DNA of 64,000 bases from Azorinus chamasolen (GCA_963576725.1 OY755252.1:55953985-56017984); one strand, 5' to 3'. Shown: positions 30,750-41,640, counted from the stretch's first letter. The notes: generated by a model not told the origin, from the sequence alone. Numbers and translations are program-made.

Positions 30750-30943
30750 CAGTGAAACCTCTCTATAATGGCCACTGAATTACAGCAAGTATTTTGTGTT
30801 AAAGGCGAGTGACTGTTTCAAGCAAGATGAAATTAAAAAAGAACGCTCCTATAGGAAAAGGCGACGTCTGATCTGGGGCTGCACTACCGTTATTTGTCGT
30901 GGTGCATTTTTTTGCGACATTGGCGGTGAAAGGGTTAAAAACA
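30750..30943. mobile_element. Chimeric MITE: left half A1, right half T3
   Basis: From about 30750 to 30858 it is the left half of A1: CAGTGAAACCTCTCTATAAT, GGCCACTGAATTACAGC, AAAAGAACG, CTCCTATAGG. From about 30859 it is the right half of T3: AAAAGGCGACGTCTGATCTG, TTATTTGTCGTGGTGC, GGCGGTGAAAGGGTTAA. The switch falls at the tip of both hairpins. The composite therefore has a CAGT terminus on one side and a TTAA terminus on the other. Confidence 0.8.
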
Positions 30944-31079
30944 AATGTTCGTTTACAGTTACTACCCGCACATTTTAGAGGTGAATAGGTAGCCGACTTT
31001 TGCTTTTAAAGGTTATTAATTTTCAGCCCATTTTCGACATTACTTCACAAGTGACTGACGCAATTACAAGAATAAACTG

Positions 31080-31368
31080 TTCAGTATTTGTAATAGACTA
31101 TTTTAGATCCATTACATCATAGGCTATTTTAAGATCCATTACATCATAGGCTAATTTAAGATCCATTATACCATAGGCTATTTTTAGATCCATCCTCTTA
31201 TAAATCTACTGAAAAGGAGCATTTTCTAGAAGAAGGGGTAAAATAATTGTAATTGTGTAGCTTCGAACCCATTGTGATAAATAGAAGCAAATGCTCTATT
31301 TATCACAATGGTTTAAACATGACTTTCACAGAGGCGTCAAAAGGCGTCAGTATGAGGGTATTGGTTAA
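31080..31368. mobile_element. T4 MITE with its left end repeated four times
   Basis: CATTACATCATAGGCTATTT plus TAAGATC is present about four times (31087-31195). The rest of the element follows: AATCTACTGAAAAGGAGC, CCCATTGTGATAAATAG, GCAAATGCTCTATTTATC. One hairpin arm is partly deleted. Confidence 0.65.
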
Positions 31369-31494
31369 ATCCTCGAAGAAAGATGAAACAGTATAAAAAT
31401 CTGACATTCAGAAATTTTGTTATTTAAAAATGACAAAAAGAACAACTAGTAAAATGGTACCTAAATGTTTTTGAGTGTTTTCCATAACAGAAAT

Positions 31495-31945
31495 GAGTAG
31501 ATTTGACGCATTAGCAAGCAGAGTAGATCCCTGTCAGACGAACCTCCCTCTAGGAGCTGTTTGATCATGACCTGTCCTTTTTGCTTAACCCATTACCTTA
31601 TAGGCTATTTTTAGATACAACCTCTTTGAATAAATCTACCGAAAAGGAGCATTAACTAGAGAAAAGGAACATTTTCGAATTTTGTTGTTTGAAACCAATG
31701 TGATAAATAGAGCATTTGCTCCTATTGGAACAAATGCTCTATTTATCACAATGGTTTCACAAAGTGACTTTTACAGAGTCGTTTAAAGTCGTCAATATGA
31801 AGGAATGGGTTAAGCAATAAAATAGTTCTGATTTTATATTCAGTGCAATCATAAAACAGCTGTTCATCAAGTCATTTAAAATTCAACTACTTAAACTTCA
31901 TACAATCATTATTTCTTACATGCATATTCATGAAGTAAAGGACCA
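31495..31945. mobile_element. T1 MITE split by a T4 insertion
   Basis: Left part 31495-31588 (AAGCAGAGTAGATCCCTG, GAGCTGTTTGATCATGACC, TTTTTGCTTAA). Right part 31810-31945 (TTAAGCAATAAAATAG, AATCATTATTTCTTACATG, CATATTCATGAAGTAAAGG). The T4 element at 31585-31813 sits in the T1 GCTTA segment at a TTAA. Confidence 0.65.
31585..31813. mobile_element. T4 MITE, complete, nested in T1
   Basis: TTAA both sides, 229 bp; ends CCCATTACCTTATAGGC and GAAGGAATGGG. Stem ATAGAGCATTTGCTCC / GAACAAATGCTCTAT, flanked by GAAACCAATGTGATAA and TTATCACAATGGTTTC. Confidence 0.85.
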
Positions 31946-32124
31946 ACTTATAAGTAGTGTCACTGCAAACACACATTTGTATAAGGAAAGCCTAATGGTA
32001 TAAGTTTAGTTTTGTTCTATTTATTGACATTTCGTGACTTCAGGTCGTTCTGTCTCACTGCATATACAATCTTTACAGCATGTAAAATAACAACAATGAA
32101 CAACACTAAACGATTGCATTAAAT

Positions 32125-32362
32125 CTTTACATCACAGTGACGCTGTTACGCCTTTGAAAACAGAGAAGACACAGATTAGACAGCTCCTATAGGAGCTGTC
32201 TGATCTGGATCTGCTCTGTTTGGCTTTTGGAAAATATATAAATGATTCTAAAGTGTTTGCTATGTTCAAAACTTCATGTGTTTATATACTATTCGAAAAT
32301 ATGATTAATATTCATGATGTCATTTTATCTAACATAACTATTCAAGAAGTAAAGTTTTAAAA
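32125..32362. mobile_element. T1 MITE
   Basis: TTACGCCTTTGAAAACAGAG, AGACACAGATTAGACAG, CTCCTATAGGAG, CTGTCTGATCTGGATC, ATATTCATGATGTCATT, GAAGTAAAGTTTTAA. From 32363 to 33240 no gene or repeat is recognised. Confidence 0.65.
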
Positions 32363-33239
32363 TCTACATGTATTAGATTGACAAAACTATTTTCGCCACA
32401 GTGATAACCGGGTTTTCTAATTGTAAGGTTTGAAAGCCAAAGACTCGGTTACAAAAGTTTTATCTAACTAATCATATACATGTACATGTGATACTAGCAA
32501 AGTCTATTCTAGTTTGTACAAAATATAATTTTCTTCCTTTTCTTGCTTTGACAATCAAATAAATGAAGTAGTTTCATGTTCTGAGTAAAAACGACTCTTA
32601 CCCTTACCCATGAATAAAAAAAATAGTGTCTGCTCAAAATAGAATATGTTGCATTTTTTACTACGTCCGGTTCGATCAAGCTTTTGAAAAAGACAGTGTA
32701 TCAAACAGGCTGGACGATGAGTCGCCTAGAATGACTCGGTGTATGGGTTTTTTTCAGCGTCTAGCTGTCTATTTTCACTTTTGTTTTAGTTTTCCACCAA
32801 TGAGAAACTATGTTACATTGTAATTTGCATATGACCTACGAGTATTTAGTAGTAAACTGTATTTTCATTAGTGAATACCTTGACTGGCATACAACCTTTT
32901 TATATGCCTCTACACATTGCCAAACTATGTAAAATTCTGATATACAGTCTGCTAACGGCCTCGCATATTGAATTCAATGCAATAATTAACATAATCACAA
33001 CACATGTAAGGCATCATGTTACACAGACATGACTGTTCTATAAACTTATTAGAGTTCAGTCAAAACGCCATATAGTAAAGAAAATCCTTATTTACGCAGA
33101 TATTTAGCATGGGACTGAAGACTGTCGACTGTCGAAAGTTCTGTTCTTAAAATAAATTTTAAGACCTGGAAATTCCCATAAAATCGAAGTACTGATGTAC
33201 TGATATTTATCACCTCATGGTAATGGTTGCTGAGCAATA

Positions 33240-33350
33240 CAGTGCTCCCTCCCTACAACGGCCCTCTCAATAACGATTCCCTCCTTACAACAACGCATGT
33301 CACCGTTTCCGAAACAACAAGGCTCCAGAAACTACTTTTTCCATCATATT
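33240..33350. mobile_element. A4 MITE, left half
   Basis: ACAGTGCTCCCTCCCTACAA, CGGCCCTCTCAATAACG, ATTCCCTCCTTACAACAACG match the right end of the element at 24742 in inverse orientation. No partner terminus. Confidence 0.5.
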
Positions 33351-33710
33351 TTCGAGGCTCGGGTTGTTGGCCCTCTTTGATATAAAGCTACTTACTGAAG
33401 GCTATTTCTACGGCTCTATCACATGCGGCTTGGGCCCATAGACGTGGGTTGAAGTTGCTAACTTTATATTGTTGTAAAATATATGTAGATTCAGTTAATG
33501 ATGTCATTAATGATGATGCACACAAGTCGATTAAAGCGTTGATCTAGGCTAAATAAATACCGTTCTTTAATTTTATCTAAGCCGATTACAGACGCGAGTC
33601 AGAATTGTTTCAAAATTATATCAGAAAGCCACACCACCAGAAGGTCAAACAAAGACAGTCCAGTGTTTCCTTGTTCATGTACATTAGACTTCAAACTTTG
33701 CATTCAGGGT

Positions 33711-33907
33711 TTAACACTTTCGCTGCCAAATTATGTCGTCTGCTAATTGTGTCCTCTGCTACAATTTTCATTTGTTTCATTTTCTTCATTTCTGTTTCAA
33801 AAAACATGGCCACAGTAACAAACAGTTTGGATTTACTCGGCGTCTCATCTGGATCCAAACTATTTCCATAGGTAAGCACAGATGCGACATTGGCAGCGAA
33901 ATAGTTA
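33711..33907. mobile_element. T2 MITE with one hairpin arm deleted
   Basis: TTAACACTTTCGCTGCC, TGTCGTCTGCTAATTGTG, AACAAACAGTTTGGATTTAC, TCGGCGTCTCATCTGGATCC, ATTGGCAGCGAAATAGTTA. The left arm GAGACGCCGAGT is gone. Confidence 0.7.
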
Positions 33908-33939
33908 CCCCTTTGAAGCCGATATACGAGTGTACTGGC

Positions 33940-34020
33940 ATTTGCAATTAATGTAGACTCAGATCAGATGGATCCTAGCCTCCTAGCGGATCCCTCTGAC
34001 CAGGGTCTTCACGCTTTGTC
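33940..34020. repeat. T6 hairpin
   Basis: TTAATGTAGACTCAGATCAG, ATGGATCCTAGCCTCCTAGC, GGATCCCTCTGACCAGGGTC. A mutated T6 palindrome. Confidence 0.45.
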
Positions 34021-34143
34021 ATTCAACTCGCAAAGTGTACTCCTTTAAATTGAATAGACTCTAATGTTAAGCGTTTATTGACATTTCCATTTTTAAATTC
34101 TAGCACCCAAAGGGTTAGTGGTTCATCTCTCCTTTAAACTTGG

Positions 34144-34396
34144 TTAACCCTTTATTCCATAAATTTATACGCTTTTCTACGCCTTTGCAAACAGAGTAGA
34201 CCTAGATCAGACGGCTCCTATAGGAGTCGTCTGATCAGGGTCTGCTCTGTTTGCTTATGATATACTAAAGATATAATTCTACAGCGTCTGCAATGACCTA
34301 AAAATCCTTTGTCAAAACACCGCTATAACAAATAATCTAATTAATATAGATGACGTCATTATTTCTTTCATGAATATTCATGACGTACAATGTTAA
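34144..34396. mobile_element. T1 MITE, complete
   Basis: TTAA both sides, 253 bp. CCCTTTATTCCATAAATT, GAGTAGACCTAGATCAGACGG, CTCCTATAGGAG, TCGTCTGATCAGGGTC, TGCTCTGTTTGCTTATGA, GATGACGTCATTATTTC, TTCATGAATATTCATG. Confidence 0.8.
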
Positions 34397-34419
34397 GCGC
34401 GATCTGACTGGCTTATGTG

Positions 34420-34755
34420 CAAATAACTGGGATTCAGATGAGACGCCGAGTGACGTCACATCAATATCGTAGCTGTTTGTCACTCGAGCGGTAGTACTCA
34501 AAAGCTTGAATAAATCGAAAGTGAGCATAATTTGCACCAGGTTGCAGTTTAAACAGCCGTTATTTCACCGCATAGTTAGGGTTAAATGCATACCACAATT
34601 CTTAACAGAGGCGAGCTTGTGAACTATGGCGGGATCTAACATTCTATTTTGTACTTTTAAACCACTGCTCTCTGACTGGCATCAGCAAACAGTTAGGGTT
34701 CAGATGTGACGTCGGGTTATTCGGTGTCTCATCAGGATCCAAACTGTCTGATACC
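34420..34755. repeat. Two decayed T2 hairpins
   Basis: At 34425-34480 GATTCAGATGAGACGCCGAG with a broken right arm; at 34690-34750 GGTTCAGATGTGACGTCGGG and GTCTCATCAGGATCC. Confidence 0.45.
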
Positions 34756-34813
34756 CGGTCAATGGCTTTTCCAAAGCTTAAACCTTTCCCTGTTCTCGTT
34801 AAATAAAGTCTTT

Positions 34814-34893
34814 ATTATTATCATTATTATTATTATTAATATTATTATTATTATTATTATTAATAGTATTAATATTATTATTATAGTAATAAT
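34814..34893. repeat. (ATT)n tract
   Basis: Imperfect ATT/AAT trinucleotide run. From 34894 to 35150 nothing is recognised. Confidence 0.85.
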
Positions 34894-35149
34894 AATGAAC
34901 TTTTTTAAAGGAGAGAACTCATTAGGCCATATCAAACTACCATGAGGACCTCAAGAATATACGAAAGTCGGCAGAGGCTATACGATAAATACAATAAAAC
35001 CTCACTTATAAATCCGCACACTAAAAGAAGTATTATTATCGGTCGTGCAAACTTTACTCCACTAATTTGTAAGTAAGAAATAATTATACATGTACCATGA
35101 ATACTAAAATATGTATTCTTCTAATGACATATGAACATAGAAAAAGTAC

Positions 35150-35400
35150 AAATATGAGTCATGCAGGAATCACTGCATACACAACAAGCAGCCACCCGAA
35201 CAGCACCACAACAAGAAAACACAGCAAATGTACATAACTATCAAAACACAAAGAGACATACAAAGACATAAAAGATGGAAGTACAGCGTTGGAACGGTCA
35301 GTGACAATACTATTAACTGGGATTTTAAACCGATTTAGGGGCGCCTAACCTCGCATTTATTCCATCCCCACCCTAAAAGACAAACAGTGTAAATAAATGT
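35150..35400 (-). mobile_element. Naiad 3' tail (SECIS-less truncated copy)
   Basis: Read on the minus strand it has CTGTTTGTCTTTTAGGGTGG, GGCGCCCCTAAATCGG, GTCACTGACCGTTCCAACG, the CTGTACTTCCATC block and GTGTTTTCTTGTTGTGGTGC. These match the tails after the SECIS copies at 56238 and 59525. It starts at the TATCCCC block, so coding and SECIS parts are absent. Confidence 0.7.
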
Positions 35401-35562
35401 ATCCCCTCTCAGAAAGATAGAAAGTTTGGTTCATGGCAGAATTTGTATAATCACATTTATGTTGTGTCAACAGCAAACAGAGCAAACCTTGATCCGCCCG
35501 ATCTTTATCATTGCTAATATCTCCAAATTACAAATAACAGCTTATATGAAAGTAAACGCCTT

Positions 35563-35774
35563 TTAACCCTTTCGCTGCCAACGTTTTGTCGTCTGCAACC
35601 TTTGTCGTCTGCTGCAATTTTCCATATTTAGTTTTCTTCACGTTTGTTTCAAGAAACAGTCAAAGTAACAAACAGTTTGGATCCTTATGAGACGCTGAGT
35701 TACTCAGTGTATCATTAGGATCCAAACTGTTTGCATAGGTCATCACAGATGCGACATTGTCAGCGAAAGGGTTA
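35563..35774. mobile_element. T2 MITE, nearly complete
   Basis: TTAACCCTTTCGCTGCCAAC, GTCGTCTGCTGCAATTTTC, ACAAACAGTTTGGATCC, GAGACGCTGAGTTACTCAGTG, ATCATTAGGATCCAAAC, CATTGTCAGCGAAAGGGTTA. The right target reads TTAT. Confidence 0.75.
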
Positions 35775-36021
35775 TCATTTGCATACCTAAATAAGACTAA
35801 GAGAGATGGAGAAGGGAAATGTGGACTTCGGAATGTCTTATTTACTTTTGGCTGTCCAAAACAAAAGTTAAGAGCAGTCATGCGGGGAGCAACCACGCAC
35901 ACAAAGGCAGGACACCAAAACATCATCAAGCATGGAACAGCATAATTATAGGAGACATCATGTGACGTATGATGTAAGCAGGAGTATCGCTTAGGAACAG
36001 CCAGTAGCCAAACTACTGGGC

Positions 36022-36204
36022 TTAACCCCATCGGCGCCAAACTCCTACTTGTCGTATGTAAACCAATTATTATTAAATCATTCGTTAAAATAAGGAAATG
36101 AGATAAACAAATGCAAATTTCAGAGGAATAAAGCCCGGAGTCTGATCTTGGACTGCACTATTTGTCGTGGTGCATGTTTGCGACATTGGCGGAGAAAGGG
36201 TTAA
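36022..36204. mobile_element. T3 MITE (reverse) lacking one hairpin arm
   Basis: TTAA both sides; CCCCATCGGCGCCAAAC, TTGTCGTGGTGCATG, GGCGGAGAAAGGG. The GACGCCGCC arms are deleted to GGAGTCTGATCTTGGACTGC. Confidence 0.7.
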
Positions 36205-36304
36205 ACAAGGTTTATTGGTACCCAACTTTACGTTTGTCCTACGTTCACTGTAGTACAATTCTACATTACTTATAAAAGTACTTGGCTGCAATAAGTCTGC
36301 TTTT

Positions 36305-36508
36305 CGATCACGCCTTTTGAGGCCTCTATAAAAGCCACTATTTGAAACTATTGTGATAAATAGAGCATGTGCTCCATAGGTCTATTTATCACAATGGTTT
36401 CAACCCTACACATATCTAAAATTTACATTTTCTCTAGTAAATGTTCCTTTCGACATATTTATTCAAATAGGTTGAGTCTGAAATAAGCCTATGCGGGAAT
36501 GGGTTAAC
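36305..36508. mobile_element. T4 MITE (reverse)
   Basis: CACGCCTTTTGAGGCCTC, GAAACTATTGTGATAAATAG, CATGTGCTCCATAGG, TTTATCACAATGGTTTC, TTCCTTTCGACATATTTAT, GCGGGAATGGGTTAA. Confidence 0.6.
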
Positions 36509-36804
36509 AACTGTTTTAGCCTAATTATAGATAAATGAAAACACGCCCGCGGTAAAACTCGAAACAGACGATATGTCCAGCAGACGACATTGCATCATTT
36601 CAAAATGATTTACAAGTTTAACAGACAAAAGCTGATTTACTGACTTCTTTGGAGTATGTTCTACTTTTAGTTTGCATATAAAATCTTCATGATTACATGC
36701 TCATTCCTTTATGTTTGTCTATAGTATGACAACACTTCTTTCAGTGCTGTTCGGTTTATTTGTATTATAGTACATTATCTTAGTATTAAAATATTTTCAA
36801 AAAA

Positions 36805-36945
36805 ATCACTCCTTTATTTCTCTACCAACACGTATGTTGGGACCACTCTATAGAATAGTTTCTTCGAGACAATTATAAAGAATAGTCACAATAGGGGGTT
36901 TGGTGGAGAAATGATGATTTTAGTATCTGAGTACGCACCATTATC
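36805..36945. mobile_element. H8 element, partial
   Basis: CTCCTTTATTTCTCTACCAA, GTTGGGACCACTCTATAG, TTTCTTCGAGACAATTATA, GGTTTGGTGGAGAAATG. Confidence 0.55.
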
Positions 36946-37420
36946 TGTTGCTCTGGGAGGTGGATTTTGACATAGCATATTGACTTTGGTGAAGGTGGGA
37001 TACGCGTGAGGACGTAAAACCAACACACCAGGTTTAACCCTTCGCTTGCTATTCACGTCAATATACCTACCTGTAAATAGTGAAGACCCAGATGAGACAG
37101 CTCCTGCAGGAGCTGTCTCATCAGGGTCTGCACTATTTACAAGTTGATTGTGACCAATACACTCCACAACAATTATTGTACAGCGATATACTTGTACACA
37201 GTGAAGATATATGTAATTATACAACAGGGCATGGGTAAAGAAGGAGAAATGTGTTTTAAAATTCAGCAAGAGAAGGCTTAAGCCCCCAGTGGCTTGTTTG
37301 GTTATTGACCATTTCAACACGACACTACTGCTTTCATCGTAGTCTACCTTGTGTTAATATGGTAAATGTTTTATGTCTTTTTGTGCGTTTTGTCACGTTT
37401 TCTCTTGTGGCTTTCTGGTT
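36945..37420 (+). mobile_element. Naiad 3' tail split by a T5 MITE
   Basis: Left part: TTGACTTTGGTGAAGGTGG, GACGTAAAACCAACACACC, AGGTTTAA. Right part: TTAAGCCCCCAGTGGC, TTGACCATTTCAACACGAC, TTTTGTGCGTTTTGTCACG. The parallel uninterrupted tail is at 42560. The T5 copy between has a perfect TTAA duplication. Confidence 0.65.
37034..37281. mobile_element. T5 MITE, complete, nested in a Naiad tail
   Basis: TTAA both sides, 248 bp; ends CCCTTCGCTTGCT and AGCAAGAGAAGG. Hairpin GATGAGACAG-CTCCTGCAGGAG-CTGTCTCATC. Close to the copy at 9355. The Naiad tail consensus has GGTTTAAACCCCC at this point, so the pre-insertion TTAA can be identified. Confidence 0.85.
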
Positions 37421-37539
37421 GCTGTTAGAGTGCCGTGTCCGTTAATGCGTGGCTTTAGAAGGAGTAAAACTCGAGTACAATATGTGCATTTACCCATGTT
37501 GCTGAGAAATGTTTGTTATTGTGAATTTATGTCATCAGT

Positions 37540-37880
37540 GCTGTGTTGCAATTTTTGCTCTCGGGGGATCACCTCCCTTCAGAGTTTATAATCTTCACAA
37601 CAGCAGGTGTTAAGTGCTTGTGTGGCGGCCGTAAAACGTCGCCCCGTACTTCATTCTCAGTGTTGTTATACATTCTGATCCTTCGAGATCATGAATTTCA
37701 GTACTTCTTGTTCTGAAAATTGAATACCGCTTACGTCGGTGCTAGGGGGCGTGAGCAGTGTTGCACTTTCAATTACTGTTCATGAACAGACTCAATAAAA
37801 CCGAGTCTGCAATTTTCCCTTTTTGTGTTGCAATTTTTGCTCGCGGGGGATCACCTTCCTTCAGAGTTTATTATCAGCAA
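37540..37880 (-). repeat. 280-bp interspersed repeat, about 1.2 units in tandem
   Basis: TGTTGCAATTTTTGCTC and GGGGGATCACC, then CTTCAGAGTTTAT, occur at about 37546 and again 282 bp later. Between are TCTTCACAACAGC, CGGCCGTAAAACGTCG, TTCATTCTCAGTGTTG, TAGGGGGCGTGAGCAGTG and CAATAAAACCGAGTCTGC. An inverse-orientation copy with the same 1.3-unit structure is at 57741. No coding capacity is seen, and the class is not known to me. Confidence 0.65.
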
Positions 37881-39384
37881 ATGTAGATTACTAACTGACC
37901 TAGATGCTTTGTCCTCGGCATGTTAATGTACTGTCACCCGCAATACAAAACAAACAAAGCATTGTCGCCTGCTCGCTCAACTCTTAAATAACCCTTTGAA
38001 TTAGCCATAGTTATGTTTAGTGAAATCGAATTAATCATTTATGTGATGAATACAATTGTATTCATATATCAGGAAATCATGCAACCATGCATATTAATTT
38101 TAAAAATGTTAAAATTGGCATATATTAACTATGAACATTTGCCATGACAGAAACTGAAACAGCAGATATATATTATTCTAACTAGACACGAATGAGTGTA
38201 TACTTTATACTGACTATTCTGTATAGGGTGTCCCAGAAATTCCAATTCCCTTATTACTCTAAAGATATTCAACCGATAGAAACAGTGGTGCACATTTATG
38301 TAAAATTACAGCTTAAATGCTTTTATAGAATTTGAGATATTTCGTAAATACTGAAGGAACCCTGTTTTCATTTTCCCCAGAAATAGGATTTTGATGTAAT
38401 AAGTACATCTGAAACGAGCTTGGCATTTTATCTCATTTATTCATCGATGTTTATTAAAACAAATTAACTTGTAACAGATGTAAAGTAATACTCTTGTAAA
38501 TAATTACATTTAAAAGAAAATATAAGTCCATCAAGTGTGATCTCATTTAATTAACTTTTAAAGTCCATCAAGTTTGATCTCATTTCATTAACTAAAGTCC
38601 AAATAAATTTGTATCACAGAAATACTTAAAGTATTACATGTAGTAACACCTTAATAAATCAATTATGATTTAAGTGATTATTATTTCAACAAGTACCGTA
38701 CTACTGTTCAACAGATAATCTGCTTTGACAGCCCCGCCCATTAAAACGACTCCATATTTCAATTGGCTGCTTAACACTTTGGAGTTGTTTGTTATCTCTG
38801 AACATATGCAATAAAATATGTATATGTCTATCTATGCACAAATTGCATAAGCCTAGATTATTCGTTAACAACTAAATGTACTGTGGAATATTTAATGCTG
38901 TGAAATGACAAGTCCCATTATCACACATGTAAGTATTATTCTGGACACAAAAAGAGTTAATAAATTGGTTATCCGCTAAACAATATATTTTGAACAAGGT
39001 AAATGTGTGACGAAAATCCAATTTCTGGGAAAAGTGGAAACAGTATTTATGCAATTTCTCAAAATCTATCAAAGCATTTGCAAATCTGTGCATGTTAAAC
39101 GGCCGATATGAAGGACAGTTTAACGATTTCACGTCAATTTTTACTAAGGTTTCATCAGTGGTAGATTATTGATTACCTATATATTTTCTTTGATTTTAAG
39201 GTATTACCTACTTTGGATATGATTGATTCTGTTCGCCATCTTCCAGGTTTCGCTAAGTCAGGTATTCCTGGTCATTCCCTGTTGAGATGGAATTTGGCCA
39301 GAACTGATGAAAGTTATTCACCAGCTTAATATCCACAGAGAAGCAATTCTTACATAATTTGATCTTTCTAAAGTTCCTGATAAC
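37881..39384. other. No gene recognised
   Basis: AT-rich sequence without a credible reading frame. At 38222-38240 there is TATAGGGTGTCCCAGAAATT, a motif often seen at termini of mariner-like elements, but no matching end or transposase was found. An 86-codon minus-strand frame at 38872-39132 has no recognisable motif. Confidence 0.5.
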
Positions 39385-39455
39385 TGCATGCTTGGTTGTC
39401 AACCTTTTTTACAGTTGGTAATCACGCTGGCCTCTTTGCATGTACGTCATATTGG
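39385..39455 (+). mobile_element. Short Naiad fragment (+)
   Basis: CTGCATGCTTGGTTGTCAAC, TACAGTTGGTAATCACGC, TGGCCTCTTTGCATGTACGTC. This is the codon block just before the Naiad stop, in inverse orientation to the copy at 39589-40035. The two form an inverted pair about 130 bp apart. Confidence 0.7.
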
Positions 39456-39588
39456 CATGCAGTGACGTCGTCGATTTTTACAACATAAACACAGTTGATT
39501 TAATCCTTTTATATGGACAAAAAGTTGAGCAAATGTGTAAAATTTGATGTTTATGTTAAATTATGCCTTTTCTTCCTTCTGATTGCCT

Positions 39589-40035
39589 CCTATCCCCTCT
39601 CCGGCTAATCTACAACAACCGCGATGGCAAATACAGTGGTAAAGTGTTTGAGTGTATAACGAAACCATTTAAGTGAACAAACTGTATCCACCTACCGCTA
39701 GTGTACTCAATGATTGAGCTGCAAACAGAGTAACTGTAGAAAAGTAAAAGGGTTCGACAAAAACGAAATAGTACAGATATCCGACGTTCTCCTTCAGTTT
39801 CTGGATTTAAGAGGTCGCCTTCATAGAGTACTAAACCATTCTTGTCGACGTACATGCAAAGAGGCCAGCGTGATTGCCAACTGTAAAAGGGTTGACAACC
39901 AAACATGCAGTATGTTGTAGTACTATAGGATCATATCCCTTTATAATGAATTTTTTAACATATTTGATGAACAAAGTGAGAAAATGGGTATGTCCAATAA
40001 TTTTACGAAGTTTGTAAATCACATCACCCCATTTA
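39589..40035 (-). mobile_element. Naiad fragment: RT C-terminus, SECIS and tail
   Basis: On the minus strand the coding end reads GDVIYKLRKI, IGHTHFLTLF and YDPIVLQHTACLVVNPFTVG to a TAG at 39831-39833. The SECIS hairpin follows at once, and then a tail ending GAGGGGATAGG near 39589. It is 5'-truncated near codon WGDVIY. Confidence 0.8.
39771..39831 (-). promoter_or_regulatory. SECIS-like hairpin, Naiad fragment at 39.6 kb
   Basis: Same layout as the other Naiad copies: outer GTAC/GTAC helix, 4+4 internal loop, TGAA/GGAT quartet, GGCG..CTCTT with AGGAG..CGTC, and AAA in the apical 5' bulge. The small apical helix is weakened (TCC opposite TGA). Confidence 0.7.
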
Positions 40036-40479
40036 CTGACCTTACTGAACATGTTAAATTGGCATTTACATTTTCAAACCGTGTTATGATACGAATATGT
40101 GCCTAAACTTGTTTTAATATTTTACGGAGACGTATGTTTTACCTATGTAAATAATGTCTTGTTTTCTTATAACATAGATGTGATCTTTATAAACTCTGAA
40201 ACGCAGTCTCCTACTTAAATTGACTCTGGTCTGATCAGAGACAATGTCAGATTGATTACACACATTTCTTAATTATGTGCAATAGCAATCAGCTTTCTAT
40301 CCACATACTTTTATGGCAGATTTTAGCATAAACTAATTAGCAATTGTGTTCCATGTACTTATAGATATTAGCCACATAATGTTTGATCTTATTTTAAGAT
40401 TTCTAAGCACATAATATAATGGTCTCTTATAACTCGTTGTTTATATTGTATAATTAATGTTATATGTATATTGATGTTT

Positions 40480-40680
40480 ATGTGTTCGCCCTTGCATTTG
40501 TGGTCTGGTGTTTATGTACTACTGTTCGTGTTTGGTATTTCCATCTCCTGTGTATATGTGTGTGTGTGTTTGTGTGTGTAAATTGCTTTCTATCGATGTT
40601 TTGGTGATGGTGGCGTTTTGTGTGTGGCTTTTCCTGCTTGACTGTACTACCTTTTCAATTAAATAAAGAACCTATCTATC
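40480..40680 (+). mobile_element. Naiad 3' tail ending at a TATC repeat
   Basis: TTCGCCCTTGCATTTGTGG, the TGTGTGTGTTTGTGTG tract, TCGATGTTTTGGTGATGG, TTTTCCTGCTTGACTGTACT, then AATTAAATAAAGAACC and TATCTATCTA. The AATAAA lies just before the end, and the copy ends at a microsatellite-like TATC run. Confidence 0.6.
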
Positions 40681-41640
40681 TAATTTGTGCTTTGTTTGTA
40701 TCAGATGTTTACGTCGCTGTCTTATCATGACGTCCAACTAATTACAGATGGAAGAAGAGCCTGGAGGTTTTACGCCGCTGTCATATCGTCACGTCCAACT
40801 AATTACAGGTAGGAAAAGAGCCTGGAGAGATTTTTCTTCCGATAATCAGATTGGCAAGTTTATAAAACAGCACAGGAACTAGCTGATACAATTGGCACCT
40901 AACGAGAATATGTGGTATGTGACGAGTCTGTACAAAGACTCTCATAAAATATATAACGCGGATAAATATCTACACTAATTTTGGAGAATCTCTAACCTGG
41001 AATGTGAGTAAAATAAGGTTTATGCAACTGTGCTTATTTACGCAGCCCGTCAACGTCAATTTTTAGATCTACTAAAAAAGGAGCATTTACTGGAAAAAGG
41101 AATTTTTTAGAATTATGTAGTTTCGAAACGACTATGGAGTAAATGGTATCTTTTCCTATTTTTGCAAATACTTGAGAAGTGTTTATATGAAAGAAATGAT
41201 TGCACAAGGACTCCCTCATGTGCCCTTTTGTCTAGGTCTACATTGGTTGCAAATGTCTTACTAATTGATACCTGGACGACACTTAGTATTTAGCGTACAG
41301 AATATGAGCATCTTGTCAGGAAACAAACTGTTCTGCACAATACAATTAGAATGGGGTATATGGATTAATTCAGACACTTGGTTCAGAATGAAAAAGTCAC
41401 ACTCTTGTAGAGGCTAATTAAGATTAGTAAGTGTCTGACGTTTTGTCGAGTAAGTAATATATAATCATTCCCATGGGACATTGCCTTCTAATTTATATTG
41501 GTCTCACCATTTAGTTAATAAGCCTTAGTTTATTTGTGATGTATATTGCATATTTTACTGTTATACATGATCTTGATATATATGTATTCGTTCATGCTGC
41601 TTTATTTGTGATGCATTCAAATCAGAACAACAGATGAAGG
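40681..41640. other. No gene; a T4 remnant at about 41050-41215
   Basis: A TACGTC-type duplication (ATGACGTCCAACTAATTACAG and CACGTCCAACTAATTACAG, about 40729-40808) and a T4 remnant (CTACTAAAAAAGGAGC, TTACTGGAAAAAGG) are visible. Nothing else is recognised. Confidence 0.45.

Noticed and set aside
38222..38420. TAGGGTGTCCCAGAAATT as a mariner terminus
   Set aside because: No inverted partner or transposase sequence was found within reach.
39714..39920. 68-codon plus-strand frame at 39.7-39.9 kb
   Set aside because: It is antisense to the Naiad SECIS and coding end; no independent evidence.
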